A stretch of DNA of 64,000 bases from Atriophallophorus winterbourni (GCA_013407085.1 JACCGJ010011120.1:1-64000); one strand, 5' to 3'. Shown: positions 45,548-55,350, counted from the first letter of the stretch. Translations and numbers: made by a program. The notes: a model not told the origin generated them from the letters alone.

Positions 45548-46765
45548 ATGGAGCACTTCAAGGAACTCCTAAATCGACCAGCACCTACTTCGGTCACTGA
45601 TATCCCACCTGCAGCAAATTTGCTAGACGTAAACACCGATCCCCCCGGTCGAAATGAGATCTTTTTTGCCTTAAAATCGCTGAAGAATGGCAAAGCAGCA
45701 GGTCCAGATGGGATTCCACCAGAAGCTCTGAAGGCTGATTTGGACACCTCGGCTGATATGTTACTTCCTCTGCTGCAGAAAATCTGGTCAGAAAGACGGG
45801 TCCCAAATGATTGGAAGAGAGGTCATTTGGTCAAACTTCCTAAGAAAGGGGATCTGAGGCTATGCAAAAACTGGCGAGGTATCATGCTGCTCTCAGTCCC
45901 TAGTAAAGTACTTACACGCATCATCCTTATGCGTTTGCGCGACGCTATCGACCAAGTGTTACGGCCAGAGCAATCAGGCTTCAGAAAACAAAAGTCTGGT
46001 ATCGACCAAATTGCGACCCTCCGCATAATAATTGAACAAAGCATTGAATGGCAATCGCCTCTTTGCCTCAACTTCATAGATTTTGAGAAAGCCTTCGACA
46101 GTGTGGACCGCGAATTCATATGGAAGCTTTTGCCACACTATGGGGTCCCACCGCTGTACATGGACCTCATAAAGCAGCTGTATGAAGGTGCCTCCTGTCA
46201 GGTAATTCACAACGGAAGACTGACCGATCCATTTGCAGTTGAGACTGGCGTCCGCCAGGGATGCCTGTTGTCCCCAATGATTTTTCTGTTGGTAATAGAC
46301 TGGATAATGAAACAGACAGTAAAAGGTGAGAGGAATGGTATCGATTGGAAGGAATCCGAGCATTTGGAGGATCTGGAATACGCTGATGATGTCTGCTTGA
46401 TATCACGTGACCCCCAACGTCTTCAGAGAAAGACCGATAGACTAGCACACTTTGCTTCATATGCAGGACTACGCGTGAATACCGAAAAAACAGAAGTCCT
46501 CCGTGTGCTAACTGATGAGCACCCATCAATCACCATCAATGGTAAAGCAGTCAAAGACGTCACGCAATTCGTCTACCTCGGCAGCATTGTTTCAATAAGT
46601 GGTGGCACGGACGAAGACATAGTCGCCAGAATCGGCAAAGCAAGATACGCGTTCATAGCTTTGAAACCCATTTGGGAGTCGAAGGTTCTATCAAAACGCA
46701 CGAAACTCCGTATATTCAGAAGCAACTTCAAATCCGTGCTACTCTATGGATCGGAAACCTGGTGA
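45548..46765 (+). pseudogene. RTE reverse transcriptase, ended by a premature stop
   Basis: 405 codons: GKAAGPDGIPPEALKADL, WKRGHLVKLPKKGDLRLCKN, WRGIMLLSVPSKVLTRI, EQSGFRKQKSGIDQIATLRI, NFIDFEKAFDSVDREFIWKL, TGVRQGCLLSPMIFLLVIDW and the catalytic LEYADDVCLI, then NTEKTEVLRV and TQFVYLGSIVSISGGTDEDI. The set GKAAGPDGIP, CKNWRGI and YADD is characteristic of the RTE clade. The frame stops at GSETW-TGA; the C-terminal continuation reads on after that stop. Confidence 0.88.
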
Positions 46766-47161
46766 GTGACAGCAAAGTCTTCTGGCCGCTTGCAATCATT
46801 CCACAATAATTGCCTTCGTCGAATTATTGGGGTAAAATGGCCAAAAGAGATAAGGAATCAAGACCTGTGGCAGATTGCTGCTGAGGACCCGATCGCCCAG
46901 TAGATCAGTAGAAGAAAGTGGAGATGGGTTGGGCACACCTTGCGGAAACCTTATGATGACATCACGCGTCATGCTCTGGTATGGAACCCAACCCGGAAGA
47001 GACGGGTAGGACGCCCAAGGCTATCTTGGAGGCGCTCGTGTGAAGAGGAAATCCGCAAGTGTGGACTTGACTGGAACGACATCAAACAAGCTGCTATGGG
47101 CAGACCAAACTGGAGACAAGTTGCCGAGGCCCTATGTTCCTCCAGGAACTCAAGGGATTAA
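46766..47161 (+). pseudogene. RTE C-terminal region after premature stops
   Basis: In frame with the polymerase but after a TGA: RLQSFHNNCLRRIIGVKWPK, DLWQIAAEDPIAQ, a second stop (TAG), RWRWVGHTLRKPYDDITRHA, RKRRVGRPRLSWRRSCEEEI, DWNDIKQAAMGRPNWRQVAE, ending SRNSRD. The order LRRI, WVGH, GRP and W is the standard RTE C-terminal domain. Confidence 0.8.
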
Positions 47162-47334
47162 GTCAAGTCAAGCAAAAGCATCAGTGATAATGTCCAATTC
47201 TACCAGGGCGATCGAATATTGCCAGTAGAGGGCAAGATAAGTAAAAATACAAAATATAGATCGTGTTGCAAAATGAATCTTGTCGATTTCATGCAACCAA
47301 TTATTCACATGGCTTGCATCCATAACTCAAGGTT

Positions 47335-47992
47335 CTGTGCTTGAATATCTCTTTTTGGTGTACATGAACGAGATAGTGGAGAATATAGGGTGTAATTAGC
47401 GACTGTGTGCTGATGATATAATAATATGGAAGTTAGATCAACACATAGCTGTGATATTGAAATATGGCGCATGCACCTCATACTGCTAGTTGAAAGGTTT
47501 AATCCTGAAAAATATCAAATGGTGTGGCTGAAAAAATCCTTGCATCATACTTAGCAGCTTGATGTGCAAGATCTCATTTAGGCCACCAGAGAAAAGGATC
47601 TGGGTGTCCTGTAATACCAACTGTACACTATATTAGTCTGTTAAAAGGATATTCAGGAATTTCACGCATGAAAGCTTATTCTGGATACATATATACGCCC
47701 GTTTATGTAATATCAATTAGAACCTGGGTATCACTGCTGCTGAAGGATATTGAACTCCTTAACGAGATGTCGCATGTTAAAAGAATTTCTCATTCCACGA
47801 ATGGGATTTCCAAACTCAAACTGTAAGATCTTATACAGTGACAACTAGGGAGTGACCTTTTGTTGGCCTTGGAAAATATTCACAACGAAAATCACTCCCT
47901 TAATCATTTACCACAGCCCGAGGAACTTATTCGAATACGCAAGCATTTAAAGTCTCTTACCATCACTCATTCTCGTAATTTTTCTGTCGACA
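47335..47992 (+). mobile_element. CR1-like LINE fragment, heavily decayed
   Basis: Plus strand in shifting frames: VYMNEIVENIG, CADDIIIWK in place of FADDIKIW, a stretch matching PEYLPRVINTY-type thumb, and NHSLNHLPQPEELIRIRKHL. Many stops. It ends abruptly at about 47992 where sequence of the zinc-finger-ended LINE begins. Confidence 0.7.
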
Positions 47993-47996
47993 ATTA

Positions 47997-48350
47997 GACA
48001 GACCGCACTTACGGTACAAAGACGTTGGCAAAAGAGATATGAAAGCTCATTGGCATTGACCACCGCGAGTTGGGAAGAACTTGCTCTTGACCGCTCACGT
48101 TGGACGCGTTGTATAGAGCGTCGTCTGCAAGCTAGGGAGGAGCAGATACAGCTCTTGGCTGATGAACACAGATCACGCCGTAGGCGTGCAACTGACGCCC
48201 TCCAACAGAGTTCTGACTATCGTTGCAAGCGCTGCAGGAGAGATTGTTCCTCCCGAGTCGGACTGTTTAGTCATTCAAAAAGCTAAAACATGAAACTTCA
48301 TGCGATTGTGATGTACATCCATGGTCGACATTGACCGAAGGATGCCAACA
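47997..48350 (+). mobile_element. 3' fragment of zinc-finger-ended LINE
   Basis: Plus strand. Begins in RPHLRYKDV-type codons (GACCGCACTTACGGTACAAA), continues ASWEELALDRSRWTRCIERR and the finger YRCKRCRRDCSSRVGLFSHS (intact C-x2-C-x12-H), then the 3' signature ATCCATGGTCGACATTGACC at 48318-48340. The direct join to a different LINE fragment upstream suggests template switching or nested truncation. Confidence 0.8.
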
Positions 48351-48359
48351 GCAACAATC

Positions 48360-49086
48360 TATTTCCGTTGCAACCCCTCGTGTAAAGAAATCATACGATC
48401 GGATTCGACTTTCACTTCGAAGCTCGATGAATACATACGGTAGGTGGGTGACCATATTAACTCTTGTAGCTTTAGATCCTTTTACTCAATGTACGCCGTC
48501 ATCTTGTGGTGTTTGTTAGACGGACTGCTTGCTCTACCACAAAATGTTTACGTTTTGTGATAGCATCATTCAACGGAGACATCATACTTGTACCCTCAGA
48601 AAACTGGCCATTCCCCAGGTAACCTAAACGGAACAACAATTGGCGGTCACGGTTGACACGAAATCCACCTTGTCAGACACCGTTGTTTGTGCTCAAAATA
48701 AACCCCCGAATTAGCTGACACTCGATATGCAAATGGTGAACATGTGCATGACAAATAAATAATTGTTATGGGATCCGGGATGGGTTTCTGCATAAATTAT
48801 GACACGAAAATGAGGCAAATGAACGCGTGTACAGAGGAGATGAATGACAAAAGCATTCGGTGGGTGAACAAGAAGAGAGAGAGAATGCAAAGACTCGGGT
48901 AAGTTGGACAGGGTGACGCCATTCGTGGCTGTGCGTGCGTGTGTGTGTGTGTGCTATCGTTATCGTGGTTTCTCATATGTGAAAACAAGCCGCGGTCGAT
49001 GCATAGGAACAAGTATGCAGTGAAACGAGAATTGCGGACTCGAATCGGTGAATGGAAAGACAAGTAGGGTGCGTGTGTGTGTCCGT
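48360..49086 (-). other. Probable 3' UTR and downstream flank of the CLIP-170-like gene
   Basis: The stretch after the stop codon contains short TG/CA dinucleotide tracts (about 48940-48952 and 49072-49080) and no open frame I can support. I did not find a clear minus-strand AATAAA, so the polyadenylation site is unplaced. The far end abuts a plus-strand LINE 3' end at about 48350, which limits the transcript. Confidence 0.4.
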
Positions 49087-49327
49087 TCAAAATGTGTCAT
49101 TGTTGGTACATTCGGCAGTGATATGTTGGTCAAAGATGCCACAAATGTCACAGTACACCCGTTGAGATGTGGGCGTGGCCAGAAAAGAAAGCTTGTGTTT
49201 GGGGAGTTGCGGTCCGTGGTCGGGTCTGGAAGGACACAGCTCGGTGTTGTGCGTATCAAACACGAGGCAGTGATCACACCAAAGACGCGGTGGGCGAGGT
49301 GCTGAAGGCTCACGTGTGTTGGAGAGT
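49087..49327 (-). CDS. CLIP1: CLIP-170-like protein, terminal exon with two zinc knuckles
   Basis: The last exon of the gene encodes 79 residues and a TGA stop after acceptor TTCCCCCACAG. It contains two zinc knuckles of form CX2CX5HX4C: CDHCLVFDTHNTELC (about residues 17-31 of the exon) and CDICGIFDQHITAEC (about 59-73). The protein ends NNDTF. In CLIP-170 the C-terminal knuckles bind the p150Glued CAP-Gly domain and the last residues form an EEY/F-like tail that also binds CAP-Gly domains, including the protein's own in autoinhibition. Both knuckles keep all metal ligands. This exon gives the gene its identity. The symbol is by family; strict orthology with CLIP1 rather than CLIP2 is supported by the knuckles, which CLIP2 lacks. 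Confidence 0.88.
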
Positions 49328-49431
49328 CTGTGGGGGAACAATCATCGGAGTATAGAATAGATAAGTTAGGAAATGTGGACAATGGCTCGACGAGGAACAT
49401 GAGATAGCGAATAAAAAAGACGATATCAAGA

Positions 49432-49545
49432 CCATGGTATGGTATGAGAGCACAAGCTTGATCCAAGCAAAGTGCCGCACAGTCAGAGACTGCATTTGGG
49501 CTAAGATACTGTGAGGTCGCCTTGGCCTAGACAGATATGAGGAAG
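49432..49545 (+). repeat. Family S repeat, 3'-truncated
   Basis: CATGGTATGGTATGAGAGCA, CAAGCTTGATCCAAGC, AAAGTGCCGCACAGTCAGAG, CCTTGGCCTAGACAGATATG. Stops after the AGACAGATAT block. It lies just upstream (gene sense) of the last CLIP exon. Confidence 0.75.
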
Positions 49546-50699
49546 AAAAAGGAACAGAACCATACCAACATACCACGGAGACAAGAAGTGGAAAACGTTG
49601 AAAAATACATACTGGATCGAAATGAAAACGTCGAGAACATTGTCGAATATATTCGCAGACATGATGTGTTAATGAAACGCAAGGTGTTAAGCAATCATGA
49701 GTTTCGTGTTTCAGTTTTTTTTGGGAGCTAGTTATGACATCTACCATTACTACGACTAACTGAATTGATGATTGAACTAAGTTCACGAGGAAGAAATGGA
49801 ACCGGCGAAGCGTATTCACCCATTACGCATTAATCTTCAATCACCGTGTGTGAGCCACACCCCGAATATGCTGGTTTTATAATGTTTTGGGTGCATAGTG
49901 TGCAAACAAATCAGTCTCCTGGCTTCATTTTAGTGTGTGCATTGTCCATATTTTCGCTTACCAAAATATCGATTGCTTAGCATATGATAGCTTGAAAAAA
50001 GTCGAAGGAACGCGTCCTAGTGTAGAGGACGCTAGATAGATTAGCATAGAATAAAAGAACACCACCATCCGGCGCCGAAGGTAGCCACAACAAAATGCGT
50101 GTAAGCCTGCAAGGATCCGAGTTCCGGAAAAAATGCACGAGGATTATTTGATAGACATTCTGCTCGAAGCAGAATCAGCTGCGTAATTTTACTAGATATT
50201 GCACGATATGCAATTCGTCAATGTTGGTAAAAAGAACCCAACGTAGAGGGGGATCGTATGGAAATGTCATGACAAATCAAATCGATTTGACGACCGGCGC
50301 AGAAACTTCCCAGATGACCGTTGATTTGTGTAAAATGAATCTGTTTGTGTGTGTGTGTGATTCTTCGTCATTCGTGTAATGAATGTTTGACAAATTGGCG
50401 CTTTTATGCCTGCGGAGTTTCGGGGGTGGTCAACAGTTGACACTTTGCCCCCGGATGGTTAATCGCAACACAATTGACAGTTGGAGCAGAAAGAAAGTTG
50501 GCTTGAGTGTTCTTGAGGTCGACAGACGGTAGAACCGGACACCCAATCTGGTCCACATGAATCTGGCACGATTACCCCATGCGCTGACATTATCCACTTG
50601 ATCAACGATGTACGGCAGTTCATTCGGTGTATTCGCAATGAATGACCACGATTCAACGATGAACGTCGAACGACACATAAACCGTGGGTGACGTCCAAA

Positions 50700-50863
50700 T
50701 ATTAAACTGCCACCCGTGGTACAAGCTTAAAGGAATGTTAAGACGCGCTGGTAAACCGCCTACATGCGGAGGCGGCCGAAATTGTTGAAGCGATTAATAA
50801 GGCGGATGGGGTAGAAATCTCCTGTTCGACGCTCAGCACTGATGCGAACGTAAATGGTTCATA
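50700..50863 (+). pseudogene. Penelope-like element C-terminal fragment
   Basis: The plus-strand frame AEAAEIVEAINKADGVEI, then STLSTDANVN, matches the C-terminal tail EAVEIAKTCELAVNEVNGAE of the PLE at 14.4-14.85 kb. The copy is interrupted at 50863 and resumes after a 915-bp nested insertion at 51778. It sits in a CLIP intron in antisense orientation. Confidence 0.7.
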
Positions 50864-50897
50864 GTAATGTGTTGCTCACATCCCCATCCCTTACACA

Positions 50898-50935
50898 CCA
50901 CTGCCGGTTTCTGGCTGTTTGCCGTCGTCAGATGG
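50898..50935 (-). ncRNA. Hammerhead ribozyme motif, R2 family (cleavage site mutated)
   Basis: Minus strand: CCAT, CTGACGA, CGGC-AAACA-GCCA, GAAA, CCGG, CA, GTGG. Core boxes are intact, but the U of the NUH cleavage triplet is C, which should block cleavage. It lies in an intron of the CLIP-170-like gene in sense orientation. Confidence 0.55.
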
Positions 50936-50937
50936 TT

Positions 50938-51462
50938 GTCATAGCCGGGGGTGGCAGTGGGGATAAGCTCCCACTGATTATAAAATGCTCCCATATGGCA
51001 TGCGTCTCAAATAGCCTCTGACAACCAAGTCCAGCTTCTGGCCTGCACGAGTGGCTCTCAGAGCCCGGCGGAACTGCTTCTAACAACAGGAGAAGGGGCG
51101 AGGGCGAGTGAATGGCGCCTGAAAACCAGTTTGCTTCGGGCTGATGTAGCTCGTTAGCCCGGGAGGGCATTTCATCTAAGGGAAGGAAAACCCTGATTTT
51201 AAACCTCCGCTGCCTTGTGGGACACCCGATCGCGGGAAAGGCTTCAGGAGAAAACCCTGGAACAGAGTCTGGTAGACCACCTCTTTCTGGCAACTCCCTG
51301 CTGCCTTGCAGGTCGCACTTCGTTGTGCAAAGGCTAGAGAAGCTTACTCGAACAAACGCCGAGTGGTGCTGGGGACGCCGCTTTGTACCCAGATTCCCAA
51401 GAATCTTCTTTGAAGCCGACTCATCCTCCAGGATGAGATAGTCGCACAAAAGTAAAAAGTAA
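50938..51462 (+). mobile_element. Short RTE-derived element (non-autonomous) inside R2
   Basis: About 525 bp. The first ~280 bp (CATAGCCGGGGGTGGC to AACCTCCGCTGCC) match the leader of the RTE LINE at 44255. The rest (GACACCCGATCGCGGGAAAG, AAGCTTACTCGAACAAACGC, GATGAGATAGTCGCACAAAA) is absent from that LINE. It ends in AAGTAAAAAGTAA. The flanking 9-bp repeat GTCAGATGG (50927-50935 and 51463-51471) is its target-site duplication and shows that R2 was the target. No coding content is needed for such elements; they borrow RTE enzymes. Confidence 0.8.
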
Positions 51463-51471
51463 GTCAGATGG

Positions 51472-51592
51472 AGACAGTAAGATCAGGTTCAGTGAACCTT
51501 GAAACAGTGGTAAAGTGGCATACAAGCATAACTTTGTTTACCACTTTTCCACTGTTTCAAGGCTCACTGAACCTGATCTTACTGTCTCCAAC
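51472..51592. repeat. Long inverted repeat (about 50-bp arms)
   Basis: The left arm starts GAGACAGTAAGATCAGGTTC and runs through CTTGAAACAGTGG. The right arm is its reverse complement, from CCACTGTTTCAAGG to GAACCTGATCTTACTGTCTC. The loop is about 25 nt. Arms differ at only two or three positions. As RNA it would fold into a stable hairpin. Confidence 0.85.
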
Positions 51593-51625
51593 TGACGACG
51601 GCAAACAGCCAGAAACCGGTAGTAA
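51588..51625 (+). ncRNA. Hammerhead ribozyme motif, R2 family
   Basis: CCAA, CTGACGA, CGGC-AAACA-GCCA, GAAA, C-CG-G, UA, GTAA. Core and helix III are intact, but helix I has only weak pairing, so activity is doubtful. Confidence 0.5.
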
Positions 51626-51791
51626 TGTGTAAGGGATGGGGATGCGAGCAACACATTACTTTGGTCATCCATAAGCGCCTTGAGTGCTTTGACCAAGAAT
51701 CACTTTGTGATTATGTGTTTGAACATTGTGGTTCGTTGTACGAACCCTATATAACAGTGGCATACAAGCATAACTTTGTAAATAGTTCATA

Positions 51792-52160
51792 TTCATCATA
51801 TACACAATCGTTGATTACATTTTTCTTTTCCTGTAGCAATTGTTTAACCTTAACCTCATTTGATCTGCTTCTTTACAGATATGGGCCACATTGTTAACCA
51901 ACGTTGACCGTGTTCACTTTTATTAGATTGATATGCATGCAAACCGTATTAGGCAAATCGACCATTGATCCAGTTCATCTCCATGTGACGTCATACCCCT
52001 TAGGCCTACTACAGGCTGTTTTGTTGTAAGGTGAAAACAGAGGTGGATGGTTGACTGCGTTTAGTCATGTTCCCTATACTGGCGACTCTTCTGAGCCAGA
52101 AGTGGAACGTTACCCAAAACGGATTTTACCGGTTGTACTCAAATCTTTTTGCATGATGAT
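51792..52160 (+). mobile_element. Penelope-like element 3' region (second copy)
   Basis: Continues the PLE interrupted at 50863. Shares with 14871-15240: CGTTGACCGTGTTCACTTTT, AAATCGACCATTGATCCAG, ATGTTCCCT, the hammerhead-like block, TGTACTCAAATCTTTTTGCA. Confidence 0.7.
52081..52117 (+). ncRNA. Degenerate hammerhead-like motif of the Penelope type
   Basis: CTGGCGA, CTCTTCTG-AGC-CAGAAGT, GGAA, CGTTACCCAAAA. Aligns with 15149-15192, but both core boxes carry substitutions (CTGGCGA, GGAA). Inactive by inspection. Confidence 0.45.
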
Positions 52161-52164
52161 ATCA

Positions 52165-52728
52165 TTGCTCAAGAAGCGCGTCATCATTCGTGAAATTGAT
52201 GGAACGGAGGATAAATAACAGGCTCCATATTCTCACATCCCACGGACTTTGATCCGAACAATGATATGATATCACCCGATTGAAAATAATCAAGCGGATG
52301 GAGGATAATGTATACAGTGAACACAACTCTAAAACTTGACTGAGATCTTCCATTTCTTATATCAACCAGGACCATGACAACGTCTGACCTTATGTGAAAT
52401 TTATGACTGGGTGGCACTTCGCCTTAATTAGAATACGTGATCTCATGCCTACAAATAGTCACGACAAAAGTTATTCGCGTGTACAGCAATTGCTGTTAAC
52501 AAAAATATAATGGCTGTTAAATGCAATACGTGAGGTCGAGAAAGATGCCGTGTTGAACATTCAGTGGTAGTAGTTACGATAGCCGAGGCTACCTAAAGAC
52601 CATCAGACAGCTAGAGGTCGGTAGGGATTGGCCGGGCAATTTTGGATTCATCATACAGCCCTTGTAAAATGGCCATACACAGCGAGTTGAAGAAAATAGC
52701 CCAGAAGTATGCAGTATGTTAGTCCACT
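52165..52728. other. Intronic sequence, no feature recognised
   Basis: Between the PLE remnant and the conserved CLIP exon. No repeat family or open frame is supported. Confidence 0.45.
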
Positions 52729-52731
52729 TAC

Positions 52732-52897
52732 TTGGGACTGCCGTTCAAATGGCATTGCTGCGATCGGATGCGCTGTTCTAAATCCTCGTTCTTTTTATGC
52801 AAATCAGCCACGATGGTGTTGAGAAGATTTATTTGGAAATCAGAAGTTTCCTTCTCTTGAAGCAAATTGGCGATTCGCTCAGACGTTGCCTTATCGG
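52732..52897 (-). CDS. CLIP-170-like protein, conserved penultimate coiled-coil exon
   Basis: A 166-nt exon with a strong polypyrimidine acceptor (GCTCTCTTCATCAG) and a consensus donor (AA|GTAAGT). Its 54 codons include LLNTIVADLHKKNEDLEQRI, resembling the conserved end of the rod of vertebrate CLIP-170, just before the zinc knuckles, where a similar VDLQRKN-type motif occurs. The trailing AA joins the A of the last exon to give AAA (Lys). The motif position, directly upstream of the knuckle exon, is the expected CLIP-170 order and supports the family call. Confidence 0.85.
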
Positions 52898-53194
52898 CTG
52901 ATGAAGAGAGCAACGAGAAAATAATTGTGTAAGAAACAACAAAAATGCGTAATATAAAATTTAACAAGGAGTACAGAACGGTAAGCATTCTGACCAGAAA
53001 GATCGTTTGCTCCGTATTAAAGGTTAATATTACAGTAATCTCGGTATATTTTTAAAAAAAATAACGAGCTTGCACATGAGGCTTTCCATGATAACAACAA
53101 AATGATGATAGAAGTGGCTGAACATGCAAGGGATGTGTCGTCGCCACTAAGGTAAAGGGTATCCAAAACCTTCGGTGCTGGGGGATAACGGATA

Positions 53195-55140
53195 GAGGCA
53201 TCGTGTTATGGGATACATTCTGGTGCGAGTAGCCAACGATGAAGACTGTATTTTGGGAGTAGTATTTCTCCCACCGTATGCACAGGAAACTTACAATGTG
53301 GCCTTACTCGACAAAATTTGCATGGCTACTTCCAGATTTACTTGTGGAATTTTAATCATGGGTAACTTCAATTTACCGAAGCTTCAGAGCAGTAGCATTT
53401 ACCCAGAACACTCCCTCGAACGCGTCTTCAGTGAGTTGTTAGACGATATTCCTCTCTATAACCACATTACATGTAATACCCGATACCGCGGAACCGATTT
53501 ACCTTCACTCTTGTATCTCGTTCTGACAAGAAATGAACACGACACTGATAACGTTGCTTACGAAAGTCCACTGGGACTAAGTGATCACGTCGTAATCCAG
53601 TTTGACTATCTGTTTGAAGAACAAATGATGCCCGTAAAACAGTTAGGCGGATCAACATTATGGCTTTGAGTGATGATCTTAAAAACACGATTAACTGTCA
53701 ACCGGAAAGCAGCAACGTACTTGAGTTTTGGGTATGTCTAATATCGAATCTCAAGAATTCAATCGAAGTGAGCTCCCAATTTGTCCTCAGGAACTCTAGA
53801 AAAAAACTTGAATTTAAACTAAGTAGTAGAATTCGTAAGTGTTTAATGATACGAAACATTGTTTGGCGACACCATCGGCAAAGCCCATCATCAGAGACCT
53901 GGGAAACATTCCGCTTACTACTGAACAAAATAAACAAATTTGTCATTCAAGAGAAGTTGTACTTCCAAAAAGTGATATCACGCATGACGGAGCTAAACCA
54001 TGAAATGCTTTATCGTGTGGATAACGATCAAGGTGAAACCTGGAGTTGCGTCCGTGAACCCGTCAGCTGAACCAACAACAACTGCATAAGAAACTGCTGA
54101 AGCTTTGGCTACGTTTTATTCATCTGTAATCAACCCGAGAGAACATGCAATAAACATCCTAAATCAATCGATTTCAACCACGGTTGGCATGAGTGAAATA
54201 AATGTCACTTCGAAAGGCGTCCTTCGAGGTTCATTTAATCCAAAAACCGGAAAGTCTCCTGGTGTCGACGGAATAATGTGCGAATTTGCTATATAAACCA
54301 CTAGCATACCTGTTCAAAAAACATTGGCAAATGAAGTGATTCCTACAGTTTTGAAACGCGGAATAATTTCTCCAATTTACAAAGGTGGAAATCGCTCCGA
54401 TGTTTCCAATTACCGACCCGTTACTCTGTTACCAGTGATTTCAAAATTACCTGAGCGACTCATTGTTGACGATCTAATGAAACACTTCGAGAATAATCCG
54501 TTGCTTTCGAGGAACCTGCATGGATTCAGACGAAATTATTCCTGTTTGTCTAATTTACTGGTAATGCTAGATGATTGGACAAAATCGGTAGATAAAGGAC
54601 AAGCAATACACGCGTGCTACTTAGATATTTCAAAAGCATTCGATCGTGTTGACCATTCCCTACTACTGCAGAAGCTTGAAAGGCTTGGTATCACTGGAAA
54701 GTTGCTGAATTGGCTAAATGACTACCTAACAAATCGCACTAACCAGGTACGTGTTGATGGTGCATTATCAAAACTAATCATAACAACTAGTGGTGTTTCC
54801 CAAGGTTCATTCCTTGGTCCGATCCTCTTTCTGGTTTATGTCTAGGAACTACCGGAAATTGTTCGATGTAACATTTCGTTATTTGTGGACGACATAAAGA
54901 TATGAAGTTGCATCCGTAGCCCAGAAGACTGTCGGCTATTACAGAAAGACCTTGGTCGTCGATGAACAGACTGCTTTTTAATTTCAACAAATACAGACTC
55001 ATGAATGTGGGAAGCAAGCAGATTTCACATACAAGATAGGTTCACACGTCCTTGAAAAGTGCATGAAGAAAATGATTTGCGTGTCTGGATATGCCCAAGC
55101 TTAAAAAACCTCACTTCAAATAACCACTGCCTTTGCTAAA
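53195..55140 (+). pseudogene. LINE family A copy, antisense in a CLIP intron, decayed
   Basis: Plus-strand frames follow ORF2 of the copy at 18264-21540 almost residue for residue. Endonuclease: VANDEDCILGVVFLPPYAQE, MGNFNLPKLQSSS, YESPLGLSDHVVIQFDYLFE (53208-53669). Linker: EFKLSSRIRKCLMIRNIVWR. Reverse transcriptase 54324-54845: NYRPVTLLPVISKLPERLIV, YLDISKAFDRVDHSLLLQKL, TSGVSQGSFLGPILFLVYV. Frameshifts and stops separate the pieces; FADD has become FVDD near 54880. It is truncated at both ends and lies in the 5.5-kb CLIP intron on the opposite strand to the gene. Confidence 0.88.
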
Positions 55141-55144
55141 CAAA

Positions 55145-55345
55145 CTACACCAAGCGAATCGCTAAGATGAACGATTGAAGCGACTGTTAACTCAGATCTA
55201 TGAGACCAAACGACTGACCTCAATACAAATGACCAGCAAAAGCAAAACGGATAGAAGAGTGCACAGTCCAAATGATGTGATGTAACACCGTCATCTTCAA
55301 ATGAGCTGTTGTGGTTGGAGTGTGCCAAACACTGTGCACCAAAGT
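55145..55345. other. Intronic sequence, no feature recognised
   Basis: No supported frame or repeat family. The minus strand is open for long stretches here, but the frames cross the microsatellite that follows and are chance. Confidence 0.4.
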
Positions 55346-55350
55346 GACAA

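Larger units (their letters stand above)
44255..47175 (+). mobile_element. RTE-type LINE with internal deletion
   Basis: Plus-strand element: GC-rich 5' leader (GTTGTCACAGCCGGGGGTGG), start of an APE endonuclease, deletion of most of that domain, its last strand, an RTE-type reverse transcriptase and a C-terminal region, ending in AAGTC repeats (TTAAGTCAAGTCAAGC). Its first ~280 bp are shared with two short elements at 50938-51462 and 57693-58249. Stop codons and the deletion make it non-autonomous. Confidence 0.85.
50864..51777. mobile_element. Composite R2 insertion inside a Penelope-like element
   Basis: Flanked by GTAAATGGTTCATA (50850-50863) and GTAAATAGTTCATA (51778-51791), a 14-bp direct repeat with one mismatch that reads as a target-site duplication. 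In the related PLE at 14.8 kb the site is undivided. Inside are R2 sequences at both ends and an RTE-derived short element in the middle. Confidence 0.65.
51463..51790 (+). repeat. R2 hammerhead repeat with internal inverted repeat
   Basis: Starts with the remaining minus-oriented half of the R2 interrupted by the RTE-derived element, then turns into a plus-oriented unit: hammerhead block, GGGATGGGGATGCGAGCAAC, GAGTGCTTTGACCAAGAATC, GTGGTTCGTTGTACGAACCC. The inversion creates a long palindrome at 51472-51595. Confidence 0.8.

Noticed and set aside
44246..47185. GCAAAGC / GCAAAAGC flanking the RTE LINE as a target-site duplication
   Set aside because: Too short and imperfect, and the element ends are not precisely known.
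48960..49819. Several long frames overlapping the last CLIP exon on both strands
   Set aside because: Only the frame with both zinc knuckles is conserved; the others are shadows in GC-richer exon sequence.
50928..51449. 173-codon minus-strand frame rich in Pro, Ser and Leu
   Set aside because: Antisense to the GC-rich short RTE-derived element. The sister copy has different frames, so openness reflects base composition.
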